Counted from the stretch's first letter, positions 1 through 9,490 are shown. The stretch is 64,000 nucleotides of DNA from Bacillota bacterium (GCA_023401925.1 JAEXDA010000028.1:16441-80440), one strand, 5' to 3'. The notes: generated by a model not told the origin, from the letters alone. A program made the numbers and translations.

Positions 1-914
1 TGGAGAAAAATAATACCGGAGAAAGTGCGGAGCCTTCGGACGGAACAGCCCCTCCCAAGGCTTTGGAAATCAAAAAGGGTTCATGACGGTTTCCCGGCAG
101 GCTTAAGGCAAAATGATTGGGCGGATACAATAACCGGGTCAAGCTCAGCTACGTCAATACGAGCCTTCGGCCAGGGAAAAAGCATCCAACGGGGAAAAGT
201 GTAACTCCTTGCTCTGCTAAAGAAGGCGCCGGGATGTCATTTGCTTGGAAATAACCCTTTGATGTTTTGATAAAAACGTTCGTATTCCTAGCGCAAGGTG
301 GATAAGTCAATAAACCCATGAATAAGGGTGTCCAGCGCAAGCGCACGGATATCCCGGGTTGAAACCTGCCAAGCCACCCGCCGATCAGAGCAAAAAATCA
401 CCCCAATATTTGAAGTCCAAATTTGGATTGAGCCATGGGCGAGAAATAAAAAATCGGCAAGCATGGCGCACCAAGGATACTTCCCAGGGCGCCCCAAGCG
501 AAAATTTTCCCAACGACAGATCCTGAGGGGGACAAAGGGAAAGATGACAAGGAAAATTCGCGGGTTAAAGGTTGGCAAATGTAAAATGAATCTGGGGAGG
601 GGTGGTTTTATTGAAATATTGTGATTGGGGTGTAAGATTTTCGGTCATGGTCCTTCTCCATCTTTAGAATGTGTATTTGATCAATGAGAGTTCATAGAAA
701 CGTAAATCAGGATTACCTTATTTAAGGAAAAGCCATACCCAAAATGGTGCTTTCATTCGGCCGACGATGTCGACAATAAGTTTCGAAATCCAAATGTTTT
801 CCCCCTCCTGACCAGGTGATTTTACTCCCAAAGGAACCAGGGCGGCTCTTGGCAGGAATGGGATAAAAATACTGGAATAGGTAGAAGAACGATGTCTAAA
901 GGGGGTGAATCACA
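1..914. other. gene-poor region, no recognised gene
   Basis: I recognise no protein in this stretch. Two overlapping open frames of about 97 codons on opposite strands near 288-624 resemble no family I know and lack a ribosome binding site, so I do not call them. The first 300 bases contain several short GC-rich inverted runs and could be the decayed end of a gene or RNA that begins before the window. Bases 620-890 are AT-rich and should hold the promoter of the gene at 915. Confidence 0.4.
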
Positions 915-1154
915 ATGGCTGAAATTACTTTCACAATTAAAAAACATCTTTTGGTATTATCAACGGGAGTCAAGGGCTGGACCAAAGAAGTGAATATCGT
1001 AAGCTGGAATAACCGGAAACCCAAACTGGATATCCGGGAATGGGATGAAAACCATGAAAAGATGGGGAAAGGGATTACCCTCAACCAGGAGGAAGTGATG
1101 GAACTCAAAAAAATCTTCAATGAATTGGATTTTGAGGAATTGGGTTTGGAATAA
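915..1154 (+). CDS. YdbC-family (PC4/Sub1-like) single-stranded DNA-binding protein
   Basis: This 79-residue protein matches the small YdbC family of Firmicutes, which has the PC4/Sub1 fold and is thought to bind single-stranded DNA. The family pattern is visible: KGWTKEVNIVSWN near residues 20-32, then LDIREWDENHEKMGKGITL near residues 37-55, followed by an acidic C-terminal helix. The length is normal for the family. A strong ribosome binding site (AGGGGGTG) ends about 10 bases before the ATG. The gene stands alone between two long non-coding stretches. Family assignment is by motif recognition; the cellular role of YdbC proteins is poorly defined. Confidence 0.8.
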   Translation: MAEITFTIKKHLLVLSTGVKGWTKEVNIVSWNNRKPKLDIREWDENHEKMGKGITLNQEEVMELKKIFNELDFEELGLE

Positions 1155-1290
1155 ATGAGGTTGCCGCAATTACTATTGGTTATTAGCTCCTGACTCCGGT
1201 TTTTTATTTTTCTGATTATAAAGTTAATTCCGCAGATTATTTGGATGTACTGAGCTATCATCTTCTATTGATTTAATATCAAAAGAATAT

Positions 1291-1434
1291 CTCGCGCAGA
1301 GGCGCGGAGGCGCAGAGAAATGACTAACTGCGTTTTGGGGTTATGTTTTCTGGCCGAAACGTAGCCCTTTCATGTTACTAAAATATCTTGCAAAGCGCAT
1401 CTCGCACTCCGCGCCTTGGCGCCTCTGCGGGAGA
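1291..1434. repeat. inverted GC-rich repeat pair (MITE-like)
   Basis: The left arm at 1294-1318 (core CGCAGAGGCGC, then GGAGGCGCAGAG) recurs in inverted orientation at 1404-1433, where the reverse complement has the same CGCAGAGGCGC core and a similar tail. The arms flank about 85 bases with no open frame. The composition is far more GC-rich than the surroundings. This looks like a miniature interspersed element or a dispersed genomic repeat. No transposase is present. Confidence 0.5.
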
Positions 1435-1594
1435 ATAAATAGGCGGCTTGAGTCGGACCAAGCTGATTTATCTTTATAATCATGTTTATTTTTAATAAGC
1501 ATTCGGCTTGAGATTGGAATGCCATTAACCAATAGGGCACAGGTTAATCAAAAAATTTCTTAAAAAAATTAAATCCTTATGAATATAAAACCAC

Positions 1595-2020
1595 GATATG
1601 GGTCATTATATTATCAGGGATTTGTAGTAGCCGAGGCGCAGATTGATAATGGCTCCGTCATTTACGGCCTAAAGGGTCATTATCAGTCGAGCAACTGATC
1701 AGTATGGGTTCATGTTTCACTCGCGCGAGGGCGCAAGGATCCATATTGGTCTGAGCAAGATTGTACGGGTTGGGCCAACTTATTACGGCAGTCCAAAAGA
1801 TTGTCGTGGTAGGGAAACTTAGGCCGTGCAGTCGAGCCTAGATTGTCATTGGAGTGAAAGGGTGTGTTTGCAGCCGAAAGGTTGCAGGCAGATCACTAAG
1901 TTTCCATGGCAGTCGGTCAAAGGTTATCGTAGTATGTGTAATGGGTGTTTGTAGCCGAAAGGTTGCAGATATCCACGTAACGTGGTGCGGTAGCCGGAGA
2001 TAAGGTTACTATAAGTTCCT
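1595..2020 (+). ncRNA. putative large structured non-coding RNA, unassigned
   Basis: No open frame fits here, but the sequence folds into long helices rich in compensating G-U pairs: 1641-1655 with 1674-1688 (15 bp), 1700-1711 with 1737-1748 (12 bp), 1799-1809 with 1904-1914 (11 bp) continuing as 1815-1822 with 1896-1903 (8 bp), and 1973-1977 with 1981-1985. Two near-identical GAAA-tetraloop hairpins occur at 1870-1885 and 1951-1966. The frequent wobble pairs imply selection for RNA structure; the + strand is inferred from G-U usage. It does not match RNase P, tmRNA, 6S or SRP RNA as I know them. Size and complexity recall the OLE, ROOL and GOLLD classes, but I cannot assign one. Confidence 0.65.
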
Positions 2021-2164
2021 TTTATTATTTTTGTTATCTAAGTCCCCTCTACGCAAATTTCTGATTTTTCACCCCTTTTACCTTTGAAAAAAACCCTATA
2101 GAAAATTTAGAAAAAACCGATGGTATTCTTAGATTTATAAAATGAATGGGGAGCCTGATTCAAA

Positions 2165-3901
2165 TTGAATACCAAAAAAGCCAAAAAAAGTTCTAATTTA
2201 CGAACGAAATTTTTAATTCTTGTGTTCTTAGGAATTATCATCCCAACCTGCTTTATTTTTGGTGGCTCTTTGTTAGTAATGGTTCAATTCAATGAAGATG
2301 CAAAAGTCGAAGCCCAAACACAGGCCATGAAAGAGGCTGGGGAAAGATTAAAGCAGGTCGTCCAATCGGTAGTGACTTCGGCAGAAGCTTTTTATAATGA
2401 TAAAGCGGTAACCTTACCTGAAGATGAAATATTAACAAGTATTCAAAATCAAATTCGGTCTTCCCAATATGGACAATCTGGCGATTTTTTTATTTATCAG
2501 TATGATGGAACCTGTTTGGTCAATTCCAAAGAATCTTCAGCGGAAGGGCAAAATTTTTGGGATTTAAGAGATCAAAATGGTCAAAAGTTAATCCAAAAAT
2601 ATATTAGAGCGGCTAAAAAGGGTGGGGATATTATTCCTTTTGTTTGGTCCAACCCCCAAAACCGTCAATTGGAAAACAAGCTTTCTTATGTAATGCCGAT
2701 TCAACTTGGAAATTTGGAATTTGCCGTTGGAACAACGACCTCTTCCCCGCCGTTGAAAACCGCCACCCCCAAAATCGATTCAAAAACCCAAATCATGATA
2801 TCGATTATGGTGATGTGTTGCATTATTTTATTGATTGTTATTCTCGTTTTAATCCGCCACCAATTTTCAAAAACCATTTCCAATCCTCTGAATCATCTGG
2901 TGAAGCTTGCTAAAAATATGTCGGATGGTGACTTTAGCGGAGTCGTACCGGATCACATGGGAAATGAATTGGGTGAAATGGCTAAGGAACTAGAGGTCCT
3001 AGGGCGTAATTTATCCAATTTATTAACCCAGTTATCCGATATGGCCGGCCGGGTCAGTAGCGCTTCCAAAGAGATTGCCTCCGATAACCAAGATTTATCC
3101 AAACGGACCCAAGAGCAAGCAGCCACATTGGAACAAATCGCGGCTACGATAGAAGAAGTTAATTCTTCCGTCATGCAAGCCTCGATAAACTCAGGACAAG
3201 CGCAGGAACTTTCAAAATCAACTCTGGATACAGTTAAAGCCGGTGAAAAAACAATCCAGGAAACCCATGCAGCAATGCAACAAATTTCCGCCAGCAGCCG
3301 GCAAATTGTTGAAATCATCAAAGTCGTTAATGATATTGCTTTCCAGACCAATTTGCTTGCTCTAAATGCTGCTGTGGAGGCAGCTCGGGCAGGGGAACAA
3401 GGGCGGGGGTTTGCTGTAGTGGCCGCGGAAGTGAGGAATTTAGCCCGGAGGGTCGGCGAGTCTTCCAAAGAAATTGAACAATTAATTAAGGAAGATGTTA
3501 AACGGGTTGAGCGCGGGAGTTCCTTGGCTGAACAATCAGCAGAAATGTTACAGCAGATTGTAACGAATACCAAACGAACCTCGGATGTAATTGCGGAAGT
3601 GGCTGCCACAATGAAGGAACAAACAGCAGCGGCCCAACAAATACAAACCTCTGTGGAACAATTAAATCATGTGACTCAGCAAAACGCAGAAATGGTGGAA
3701 GAAATGGCTACGGCTAATCTTCAGTTAAATGGCGAAGCAACAACCCTCAATGAACTGGTAAGCAATTTTAAGATCAATAAAAAGGCCGGTCTGAACGGTT
3801 CAAAACCGTTTACTAAGCCGGTACCGGCGGACAGGAATGAAAAAAAGCCAAGCCCGGTGAAAAAAGATGATTTCTTGGGAGATGAGTGGGAGAAATTTTA
3901 G
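2165..3901 (+). CDS. methyl-accepting chemotaxis protein with sCache sensor
   Basis: This 578-residue transmembrane chemoreceptor would signal to CheA/CheW. In order it has a first membrane helix (about 16-38), an extracellular single-Cache domain (about 40-205, with GQSGDFFIYQYDG and GQNFWDL typical of sCache_2), a second helix (about 211-231), a HAMP domain, and a long signalling coiled coil. The conserved hairpin tip (FQTNLLALNAAVEAARAGEQ) lies near residue 393. The C-terminus ends in DEWEKF after a Pro/Lys-rich linker, resembling the xWxxF tether that recruits CheR or CheB. The start is TTG at 2165 behind GGGGAG. No other chemotaxis gene is nearby, so the ligand is unknown. Confidence 0.95.
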   Translation: MNTKKAKKSSNLRTKFLILVFLGIIIPTCFIFGGSLLVMVQFNEDAKVEAQTQAMKEAGERLKQVVQSVVTSAEAFYNDKAVTLPEDEILTSIQNQIRSSQYGQSGDFFIYQYDGTCLVNSKESSAEGQNFWDLRDQNGQKLIQKYIRAAKKGGDIIPFVWSNPQNRQLENKLSYVMPIQLGNLEFAVGTTTSSPPLKTATPKIDSKTQIMISIMVMCCIILLIVILVLIRHQFSKTISNPLNHLVKLAKNMSDGDFSGVVPDHMGNELGEMAKELEVLGRNLSNLLTQLSDMAGRVSSASKEIASDNQDLSKRTQEQAATLEQIAATIEEVNSSVMQASINSGQAQELSKSTLDTVKAGEKTIQETHAAMQQISASSRQIVEIIKVVNDIAFQTNLLALNAAVEAARAGEQGRGFAVVAAEVRNLARRVGESSKEIEQLIKEDVKRVERGSSLAEQSAEMLQQIVTNTKRTSDVIAEVAATMKEQTAAAQQIQTSVEQLNHVTQQNAEMVEEMATANLQLNGEATTLNELVSNFKINKKAGLNGSKPFTKPVPADRNEKKPSPVKKDDFLGDEWEKF

Positions 3902-4035
3902 GGCTTGAAAAAGAAAATTTGGGATTCTTGGTTTTTTCATAATCAAATGGCAGGATTTTGAAACCGGATGTCAAATTTTATCAAGAAAAGGGCTTGAAAT
4001 TCAGACTGTTTCATATAGGGAAGGAGGACTCGTTT

Positions 4036-4476
4036 ATGAATTTTCTTGCAAAAAATAGTTGGCTGAATTTGGTTATGGGGTTAACCGGATTTTATTTTGT
4101 ATTTTCGATCATGCAAATGATCATGGGTAAGTTTGGGGTGAAGATGGTGAGTGTAACGCAGGGAACAGCCAATCTCAACAGCGGCTTTTATTGGATGATT
4201 TCCTATACGGTCGCCTTGGTGGTGGTTCTTTTTGCGGTCATCGTATTTTGCAAGCCGAGAGCGCCGCTTTTTGTTTTCCTGGGTATTTTGCTCGGAGGAG
4301 CTATCGCTTTATATCATCCGCTTTTGGATACCATCTTGAATCTTGATAAGGATGTCCGGAAGGGCGGATTGGTGGCATTGTACGGATTATTGCCCCATCT
4401 GGTGGTGCTGGTTGGATCCTTGATTGGAATGTACGTGGCTTGGCTTAGCAATAAAATGTTGGGTACTACTGAGTAA
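4036..4476 (+). CDS. small four-helix membrane protein, unknown function
   Basis: This 146-residue protein has about four hydrophobic segments (near residues 9-27, 50-72, 78-95 and 112-135) joined by short loops and no motif I recognise. I chose the ATG at 4036 because GGAGG lies eight bases upstream; the open frame extends further 5' without a ribosome binding site. A strong terminator follows the stop codon, so it is probably the last or only gene of its transcript. It could be a small transporter-like or stress membrane protein, but nothing supports a specific role. Confidence 0.65.
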   Translation: MNFLAKNSWLNLVMGLTGFYFVFSIMQMIMGKFGVKMVSVTQGTANLNSGFYWMISYTVALVVVLFAVIVFCKPRAPLFVFLGILLGGAIALYHPLLDTILNLDKDVRKGGLVALYGLLPHLVVLVGSLIGMYVAWLSNKMLGTTE

Positions 4477-4493
4477 AATATTCCTAAATGCAG

Positions 4494-4528
4494 GGGTTGT
4501 CTCTAAAGCAAAAGGGACAGCCCTTTTT
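4494..4528 (+). terminator. rho-independent terminator
   Basis: A 10-bp stem (4494-4503 with 4514-4523) is followed by five T residues. It lies just after the small membrane protein gene. Confidence 0.85.
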
Positions 4529-4647
4529 CTTTGTTTTAAGAGGAAATTTTTGGATAAACTGCTTGTGAGGAGGACTAGTAGAGCGTATCGTAAATAAACG
4601 GCAATCGGGAAGATACTAGTTTAGGAATATGGCCAGTAGGTGAAATA

Positions 4648-4865
4648 ATGGAATATCTTATTTTTGATACCGAAACCATTGGTTTGCCGAAGACTTGGAA
4701 GGCGCCCCTCACACCCGCTTGGATAATTGGCCAAGAATGGTGCAATTGGCGGAGCTGCATTATAAGTTATTTCAAAGCAATTTCCAGGGAGCCCACCGGG
4801 CGGACAGCGATGCGCTGGCATGCGGAAGGTGTTTTTGTGAATTAAAAAAGCGGAAAATCGTCTGA
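4648..4865 (+). pseudogene. remnant of DnaQ-like 3'-5' exonuclease
   Basis: The start reads MEYLIFDTETIGLPK, the Exo I motif (DxE) of the DnaQ/polymerase III epsilon exonuclease family. The frame then shifts. Another frame gives LDNWPRMVQLAELHYKLF, the usual next block, and shortly afterwards AHRADSDALACGRCFCELKK, which is the C-terminal Exo III block (H-x4-D). The central part with Exo II is missing. The whole is about 70 codons instead of roughly 180-200, so it combines a frameshift with an internal deletion. It cannot be an active nuclease. Confidence 0.75.
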
Positions 4866-4926
4866 AAATTATTGTTTGCACCACTCCTTTTTTTATTGTA
4901 CAAGCAGGATTATTGCATTTGCATAC

Positions 4927-4969
4927 CGAACAGATATTCGGTTGAACCGATTCGATAAAACGTTATAAT
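4927..4969 (+). promoter_or_regulatory. uvrB promoter with LexA (SOS) box
   Basis: CGAACAGATATTCG at 4927-4940 differs by one base from the Gram-positive LexA box consensus CGAAC-N4-GTTCG. It abuts a promoter with -35 TTGAAC (4942-4947) and -10 TATAAT (4964-4969), spaced 16 bases. SOS control of uvrB is established in Bacillus and fits here. Confidence 0.75.
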
Positions 4970-4987
4970 AATGAAGAGGTGTATTCA

Positions 4988-6976
4988 TTGATTCATAAAA
5001 AATTTGTGATTCATTCCGAATATCAACCCAGTGGGGATCAGCCCCAGGCTATAGCCGGACTTGTTCAAGGAGTCCGGGAAGGATGCCGGGATCAGATCCT
5101 GCTGGGGGTTACCGGCTCCGGAAAGACTTTTACCATGGCCAAAGTAGTCGAAGAGTTGCAAATGCCGACTTTGGTTCTGGCTCATAATAAGACATTGGCG
5201 GCTCAGTTATATAGCGAGTTCAAGGAGTTTTTTCCGGAAAATGCAGTGGAATATTTCGTAAGTTATTACGATTATTATCAACCGGAGGCTTATGTGCCTC
5301 AGTCGGATTTATATATCGAAAAAGACTCCAGCCGAAATGATGAAATCGACCGTTTGCGGCATGCGGCAACTTCTTCGTTGCTGCAGCGGAAAGATGTGAT
5401 TATCGTTGCCAGCGTTTCCTGTATTTACGGCTTAGGCGATCCGGAAGATTATGAAGCGATGACGCTTTCGCTGAAATCGGGGGAATTTAAGGATAGGAAT
5501 CAAATCCTCCGCCGTTTGGTGGGGATTCAATACAGCCGGAACGATACCGGTTTCAGCCGTGGTACTTTCCGGGTCCGGGGCGATGTTATTGAAATCATTC
5601 CGGTTTATGGGGAAAACATCATCCGGATCGAACTATTTGGCGACGAAGTCGAGAAGATCATTGAAATTGACCCGATTACCGGCGAAGTATTGCAGAATTT
5701 GACGGAATTGATGATTTATCCGGCTACCCATTATATCACCTCCGAAGAGAAAATGAAGCGGGCCGTAAAGACGATTGAGGAAGAATTGGAGGAACGGATT
5801 CGCTATTTCCGGGATAAGGATATGCTGATCGAAGCCCAACGGATCGAACAACGGACTCGCTTTGATCTGGAGATGATGGGTGAAGTGAATTTTTGCCAGG
5901 GTATTGAAAATTATTCCCGTCATTTAACCGGAAGGGCGCCGGGAGATGCCCCGGCCACACTGATTGATTACTTCCCAAAGAATTTTTTGTTGTTTATCGA
6001 TGAGTCCCATGTCAGTGTCCCTCAAGTAGGAGCCATGTACGCCGGAGACCGGTCCCGAAAAGAGACGCTGGTGCAATATGGGTTTCGATTGCCGTCGGCC
6101 CTTGATAACCGGCCGCTGAAGTTTAATGAGTTTGAGGAACACATCAGTCAGGTGGTTTATGTTTCGGCGACACCGGGGCCGTATGAAACCAAACGCACCG
6201 ACCGGATTGTAGAGCAGATTATCCGGCCTACCGGCCTGGTGGACCCGGAGATAACAGTCCGGCCGGTAAAAGGGCAAATCGATGATTTACTGGAGGAAAT
6301 TCGGGTCCGGGCGGATCGCAATGAACGAGTGCTGGTCACGACGCTTACTAAGAAAATGGCTGAGGATTTGACGGAATATCTGGAAGGACTGGCCATTCGA
6401 GTCCGTTATCTCCACTCGGAAGTAAATACTTTAGACCGGGTGGCCATCTTACGTGACCTAAGGCTGGGCAAATTCGACGTCCTCGTGGGAATCAATTTGC
6501 TCAGGGAAGGCTTGGATTTACCGGAAGTTACTCTGGTGGCCATTTTGGATGCGGATAAAGAAGGATTTCTCCGTTCAACGACCTCTTTGGTTCAGACCAT
6601 TGGCCGGGCGGCCCGGAATGTCGACGGCCGGGTGATAATGTATGCCGACCGGATTACCGATTCGATGCGGGAAGCCATTGGCGAAACCAACCGGCGTCGT
6701 GAGAGACAATTGGCATACAACCGGGAAAACAATATTACGCCGGAGACCGTTAAAAAAGCTGTCCGGGATTTGATTATGGCGGAGCAAGCGGCGGAAGATA
6801 AAGTAGAGTATGAGATGCAGAAGAAGCCGAACCTGTCTCAAGCTGAAATTAAAGGAAAGATTGGGGAATTGGAAAAAGAAATGTTAAAAGCCGCTGCCGA
6901 CTTGGCCTTCGAACGAGCGGCGGAACTCCGGGATGAAATGCGCGGGTGGGAGAAGTTGGTTAAGGAAGATCGGTAG
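4988..6976 (+). CDS. uvrB: excinuclease ABC subunit B
   Basis: UvrB is the helicase-like damage-verification subunit of nucleotide excision repair; it receives the lesion from UvrA and recruits UvrC. The protein is about 662 residues, normal for the family. Walker A (GVTGSGKT) is near residue 38, the beta-hairpin YYDYYQPEAYVP near residue 95, and the DEAD-like box (FIDESHVS) near residue 340. Helicase motif VI (QTIGRAARN) lies near residue 540, with a C-terminal UVR motif (ERAAELRDEM). TTG at 4988 is preferred over GTG at 4979 because the GAGG ribosome binding site lies eight bases before the TTG and directly abuts the GTG. The 3' end overlaps the convergent flavoprotein gene by 17 bases. Confidence 0.97.
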   Translation: MIHKKFVIHSEYQPSGDQPQAIAGLVQGVREGCRDQILLGVTGSGKTFTMAKVVEELQMPTLVLAHNKTLAAQLYSEFKEFFPENAVEYFVSYYDYYQPEAYVPQSDLYIEKDSSRNDEIDRLRHAATSSLLQRKDVIIVASVSCIYGLGDPEDYEAMTLSLKSGEFKDRNQILRRLVGIQYSRNDTGFSRGTFRVRGDVIEIIPVYGENIIRIELFGDEVEKIIEIDPITGEVLQNLTELMIYPATHYITSEEKMKRAVKTIEEELEERIRYFRDKDMLIEAQRIEQRTRFDLEMMGEVNFCQGIENYSRHLTGRAPGDAPATLIDYFPKNFLLFIDESHVSVPQVGAMYAGDRSRKETLVQYGFRLPSALDNRPLKFNEFEEHISQVVYVSATPGPYETKRTDRIVEQIIRPTGLVDPEITVRPVKGQIDDLLEEIRVRADRNERVLVTTLTKKMAEDLTEYLEGLAIRVRYLHSEVNTLDRVAILRDLRLGKFDVLVGINLLREGLDLPEVTLVAILDADKEGFLRSTTSLVQTIGRAARNVDGRVIMYADRITDSMREAIGETNRRRERQLAYNRENNITPETVKKAVRDLIMAEQAAEDKVEYEMQKKPNLSQAEIKGKIGELEKEMLKAAADLAFERAAELRDEMRGWEKLVKEDR

Positions 6977-8603
6977 GTAAAATGTATGGGGTATGTTCGA
7001 TTTCTCCCTTGTTCAAACCGATTTGAAACATATCGTTCTGCTGGTTTTTGTTGGGGAAATCTTCCCGATAATGACAGCCTCTGCTTTCTTTACGCATCAG
7101 ACTGCTGCCAATAACAGCCAATGCAACTTGGGCCATATTATATAGTTCGTAGAGCTCCCAACTATGAGGGTTTACTGTTAACGGAGGGAGATTTCGGTAT
7201 AGCTTTGAAATCTCAGTCCAAGCGATATTGAGTGAGGAATCGCTACGGCACACCGAGACATTTTTCCACATAAGCCTGGGTATCATCATTTTTAGGTGGT
7301 TCATTTCGTTTAAATCGATGAAAGATGGGGAAATAGAGTCTGGAATCATTTTATTTCCGGTAAAGTCTGTATATTCTTGACTGGCAGCATATTTGGCGGC
7401 GTTTGCTCCGGCTCTGGCCCCAAAAACTTGACAGGCCGCATGCATATTACCACCCAAACGGTCGGCTCCGTGAGGCCCGGCAGCTACTTCACCGGCAGCA
7501 AATAATCCGGAGATTTGGGTTTGGGCATTTTCATCAATCAGGATGCCCCCGTTGAAAGCATGGGCAAAGATGTTGAGTTCCAAGGGTTGTTTCAGCGGAT
7601 CATTTGCGCTATCGAACCATTCGTACCACATTTTCCATAATGAAACCTGGGCTAATTTTTCTGGAGTAATTTTGGAAATATCCAAGGAAATGCCCTGGTG
7701 ATTTTCGCGGAAATGTTTAAAAATGGCAACATCCAAAGGGTAGCTTCCGTCACTGACAGTAAATGGGAAATGCTTTGCCCTCTGCTTTAGGAGAGGAATG
7801 AATTCAGGGGGTATTCCTGAGATTTTTGGATTTAAAAATAAAATTCGATCCAGAAACGGTACCTTATTTAAAGGTTTAAGCAATCCCCAACCGAATTGAA
7901 TGAATTCCAGATTGAGTAATTTACAGCCCGCCCGAAGTGCTAAGGCATAACCATCGCCGGTCATCTCTTGTGTAGCGAAGTTATATTGATAAATTCCCGT
8001 ACCTCCGCCGGTAGCGATGATGACTGCTTTGGCATGGATTGTATATATTTCACCTGCTTTACTAATGCCGAAGGCCCCACAACACCGGCCATCTTTGACG
8101 ATTAAGTCCAGTATCATCACATCTTCCAATGTTTTCAGCCCATATTGAAAGATTGATTTTTTCACGGCATTTATGATGTTAGGGACTCCGGTTGCCTGAT
8201 AACAGCGTTCTTTCTCAGCATAACAACCTCTGACTTGAACATGAGTACCATCATGATTTCGATCGAGCTCCAGGCCGAGTTTGGTTCCTAAATCCATCAC
8301 CCGCTTCGGAGCATCATCAGCAAGTGCCCGGGCTAATATGGGATTGCACATTCCTTGAGCGGCATTTATGATATCTTGATAATGTTCATCCGGATTGTCA
8401 GTCGGATCCTTTTCGGCAGTTGCCGCCTGAATACCCCACCCGTAACTGAGGGGATAATAAGTTGCCCCCCCTTTTCCCAGTTTTGATTTGATGACAATTA
8501 AAACATCGGGAATACCGCTCTCCCGGGCGGCAATGGCGGCCCGAATCGCTGCGGCGCCGCCCCCGATAACAAGAACCGAACAAAATAAGGTCTCTTTTTT
8601 CAT
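6960..8603 (-). CDS. FAD-dependent fumarate reductase/aspartate oxidase-like flavoprotein
   Basis: This protein of about 547 residues belongs to the succinate dehydrogenase/fumarate reductase/L-aspartate oxidase flavoprotein superfamily. It shows the N-terminal dinucleotide motif (VIGGGAAAIRAA), a second FAD segment (GKGGATYYP), ATGGG near residue 200, and the C-terminal GLFAAGEVAAGPHGADRLGG block. There is no signal peptide or twin-arginine motif, so it is probably cytoplasmic. It is the last gene of an operon with a CUT1 sugar transporter and a DapA-family aldolase, so it may oxidise or reduce an organic or sugar acid. The substrate is unknown. ATG at 8603 follows GAGGTG with good spacing; the upstream GTG is less likely. 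Confidence 0.85.
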   Translation of the reverse strand: MKKETLFCSVLVIGGGAAAIRAAIAARESGIPDVLIVIKSKLGKGGATYYPLSYGWGIQAATAEKDPTDNPDEHYQDIINAAQGMCNPILARALADDAPKRVMDLGTKLGLELDRNHDGTHVQVRGCYAEKERCYQATGVPNIINAVKKSIFQYGLKTLEDVMILDLIVKDGRCCGAFGISKAGEIYTIHAKAVIIATGGGTGIYQYNFATQEMTGDGYALALRAGCKLLNLEFIQFGWGLLKPLNKVPFLDRILFLNPKISGIPPEFIPLLKQRAKHFPFTVSDGSYPLDVAIFKHFRENHQGISLDISKITPEKLAQVSLWKMWYEWFDSANDPLKQPLELNIFAHAFNGGILIDENAQTQISGLFAAGEVAAGPHGADRLGGNMHAACQVFGARAGANAAKYAASQEYTDFTGNKMIPDSISPSFIDLNEMNHLKMMIPRLMWKNVSVCRSDSSLNIAWTEISKLYRNLPPLTVNPHSWELYELYNMAQVALAVIGSSLMRKESRGCHYREDFPNKNQQNDMFQIGLNKGEIEHTPYILPTDLP

Positions 8604-8643
8604 AGCAAACACCTCATCATTAGGAAGTCATTCTTGTTAAAAG

Positions 8644-9477
8644 TCAACCTTTAATACCGGAAGAGACAATTCCCTGGACAAAATATTTTTGAAGGGCTAA
8701 AAACACGATAGCAGTTGGGATTACGGCCATTACGGCTGCGGCAAGTGAGATGCCGTATTGGGGAGCAGAACCGGAAGCTCCTCCGCTCGCCCCCATAAAT
8801 TGGGCTACCCCGACCGGTAGTGGTTTCAAATTATCGGAGCGTATGGCTACCAATGGCCAAAGGAAATTATTCCAACTTGAAATGAAAGTGATAATGGCCA
8901 CGGATGATAAAGCCGGTTTCGACAGGGGTAACATAATAGCCCGGAAGATTTTAAAATGACTGCAACCATCGATTAAAGCCGCTTCTTCCAACTCTTTAGG
9001 AATATTTTTGAAGAAGGCGGTTAATAAAAATACTCCGGTGACTTGAGCCAGTGTCGGTAAAATAATTGATGTATAGGTATTTAACAGGTGGAGCGCTGAG
9101 AAAAGGACATATAGCGGCACAATATAAGCCTGAATTGGGAAAAGTAGCATTGAAACTACGAGTGCAAAAAGGAACTTCTTACCTCTAAACTCCAAACGCC
9201 CAAAAGCATAAGCGGCCATTGAATCCAGAAGCAATACCAAAAGGGTTGAAGTTATTGCCAGAAAGATACTATTCAAAACCCAATGAATGAAAGGGAACTT
9301 TTGCAATACATCGCTGAAATTGGCAAGTGTAATTTGACTGGGAATCCATTGGGGCGGATAACTTATGATTTGACCCTCAGGTTTTAGCGAACTAATAATC
9401 GTCCAGGCTGTCGGAAACAGGAAAATAAGCGTTATTCCAAATAGTAATAAATAAAGGCCCCATTTAATGTTTTTCAA
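8644..9477 (-). CDS. CUT1 ABC transporter permease (MalG-like)
   Basis: This 277-residue inner-membrane protein has about six membrane helices and the EAA loop (EEAALIDGCSHFKIF, near residues 163-177) that docks to the ATPase. The C-terminal VQGIVSSGIKG is typical of MalG-type subunits. It starts with TTG behind AAGGTGG. It follows the MalF-like gene by 13 bases and shares its operon with the binding protein further upstream. No ATPase gene is in the operon, so a shared MsmK-type ATPase encoded elsewhere is likely. The substrate is probably a sugar or sugar acid. Confidence 0.93.
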   Translation of the reverse strand: MKNIKWGLYLLLFGITLIFLFPTAWTIISSLKPEGQIISYPPQWIPSQITLANFSDVLQKFPFIHWVLNSIFLAITSTLLVLLLDSMAAYAFGRLEFRGKKFLFALVVSMLLFPIQAYIVPLYVLFSALHLLNTYTSIILPTLAQVTGVFLLTAFFKNIPKELEEAALIDGCSHFKIFRAIMLPLSKPALSSVAIITFISSWNNFLWPLVAIRSDNLKPLPVGVAQFMGASGGASGSAPQYGISLAAAVMAVIPTAIVFLALQKYFVQGIVSSGIKG

Positions 9478-9490
9478 TTATGTCACCACC

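Noticed and set aside
288..624. Two overlapping frames of about 97 codons on opposite strands
   Set aside because: No family resemblance, no ribosome binding site, and the two frames shadow each other.
896..1261. 121-codon minus-strand frame opposite the YdbC-like gene
   Set aside because: It is the antisense shadow of a recognised gene and has no family match.
1595..2020. RNase P RNA, tmRNA, 6S or SRP RNA
   Set aside because: The conserved core sequences of these RNAs are not seen.
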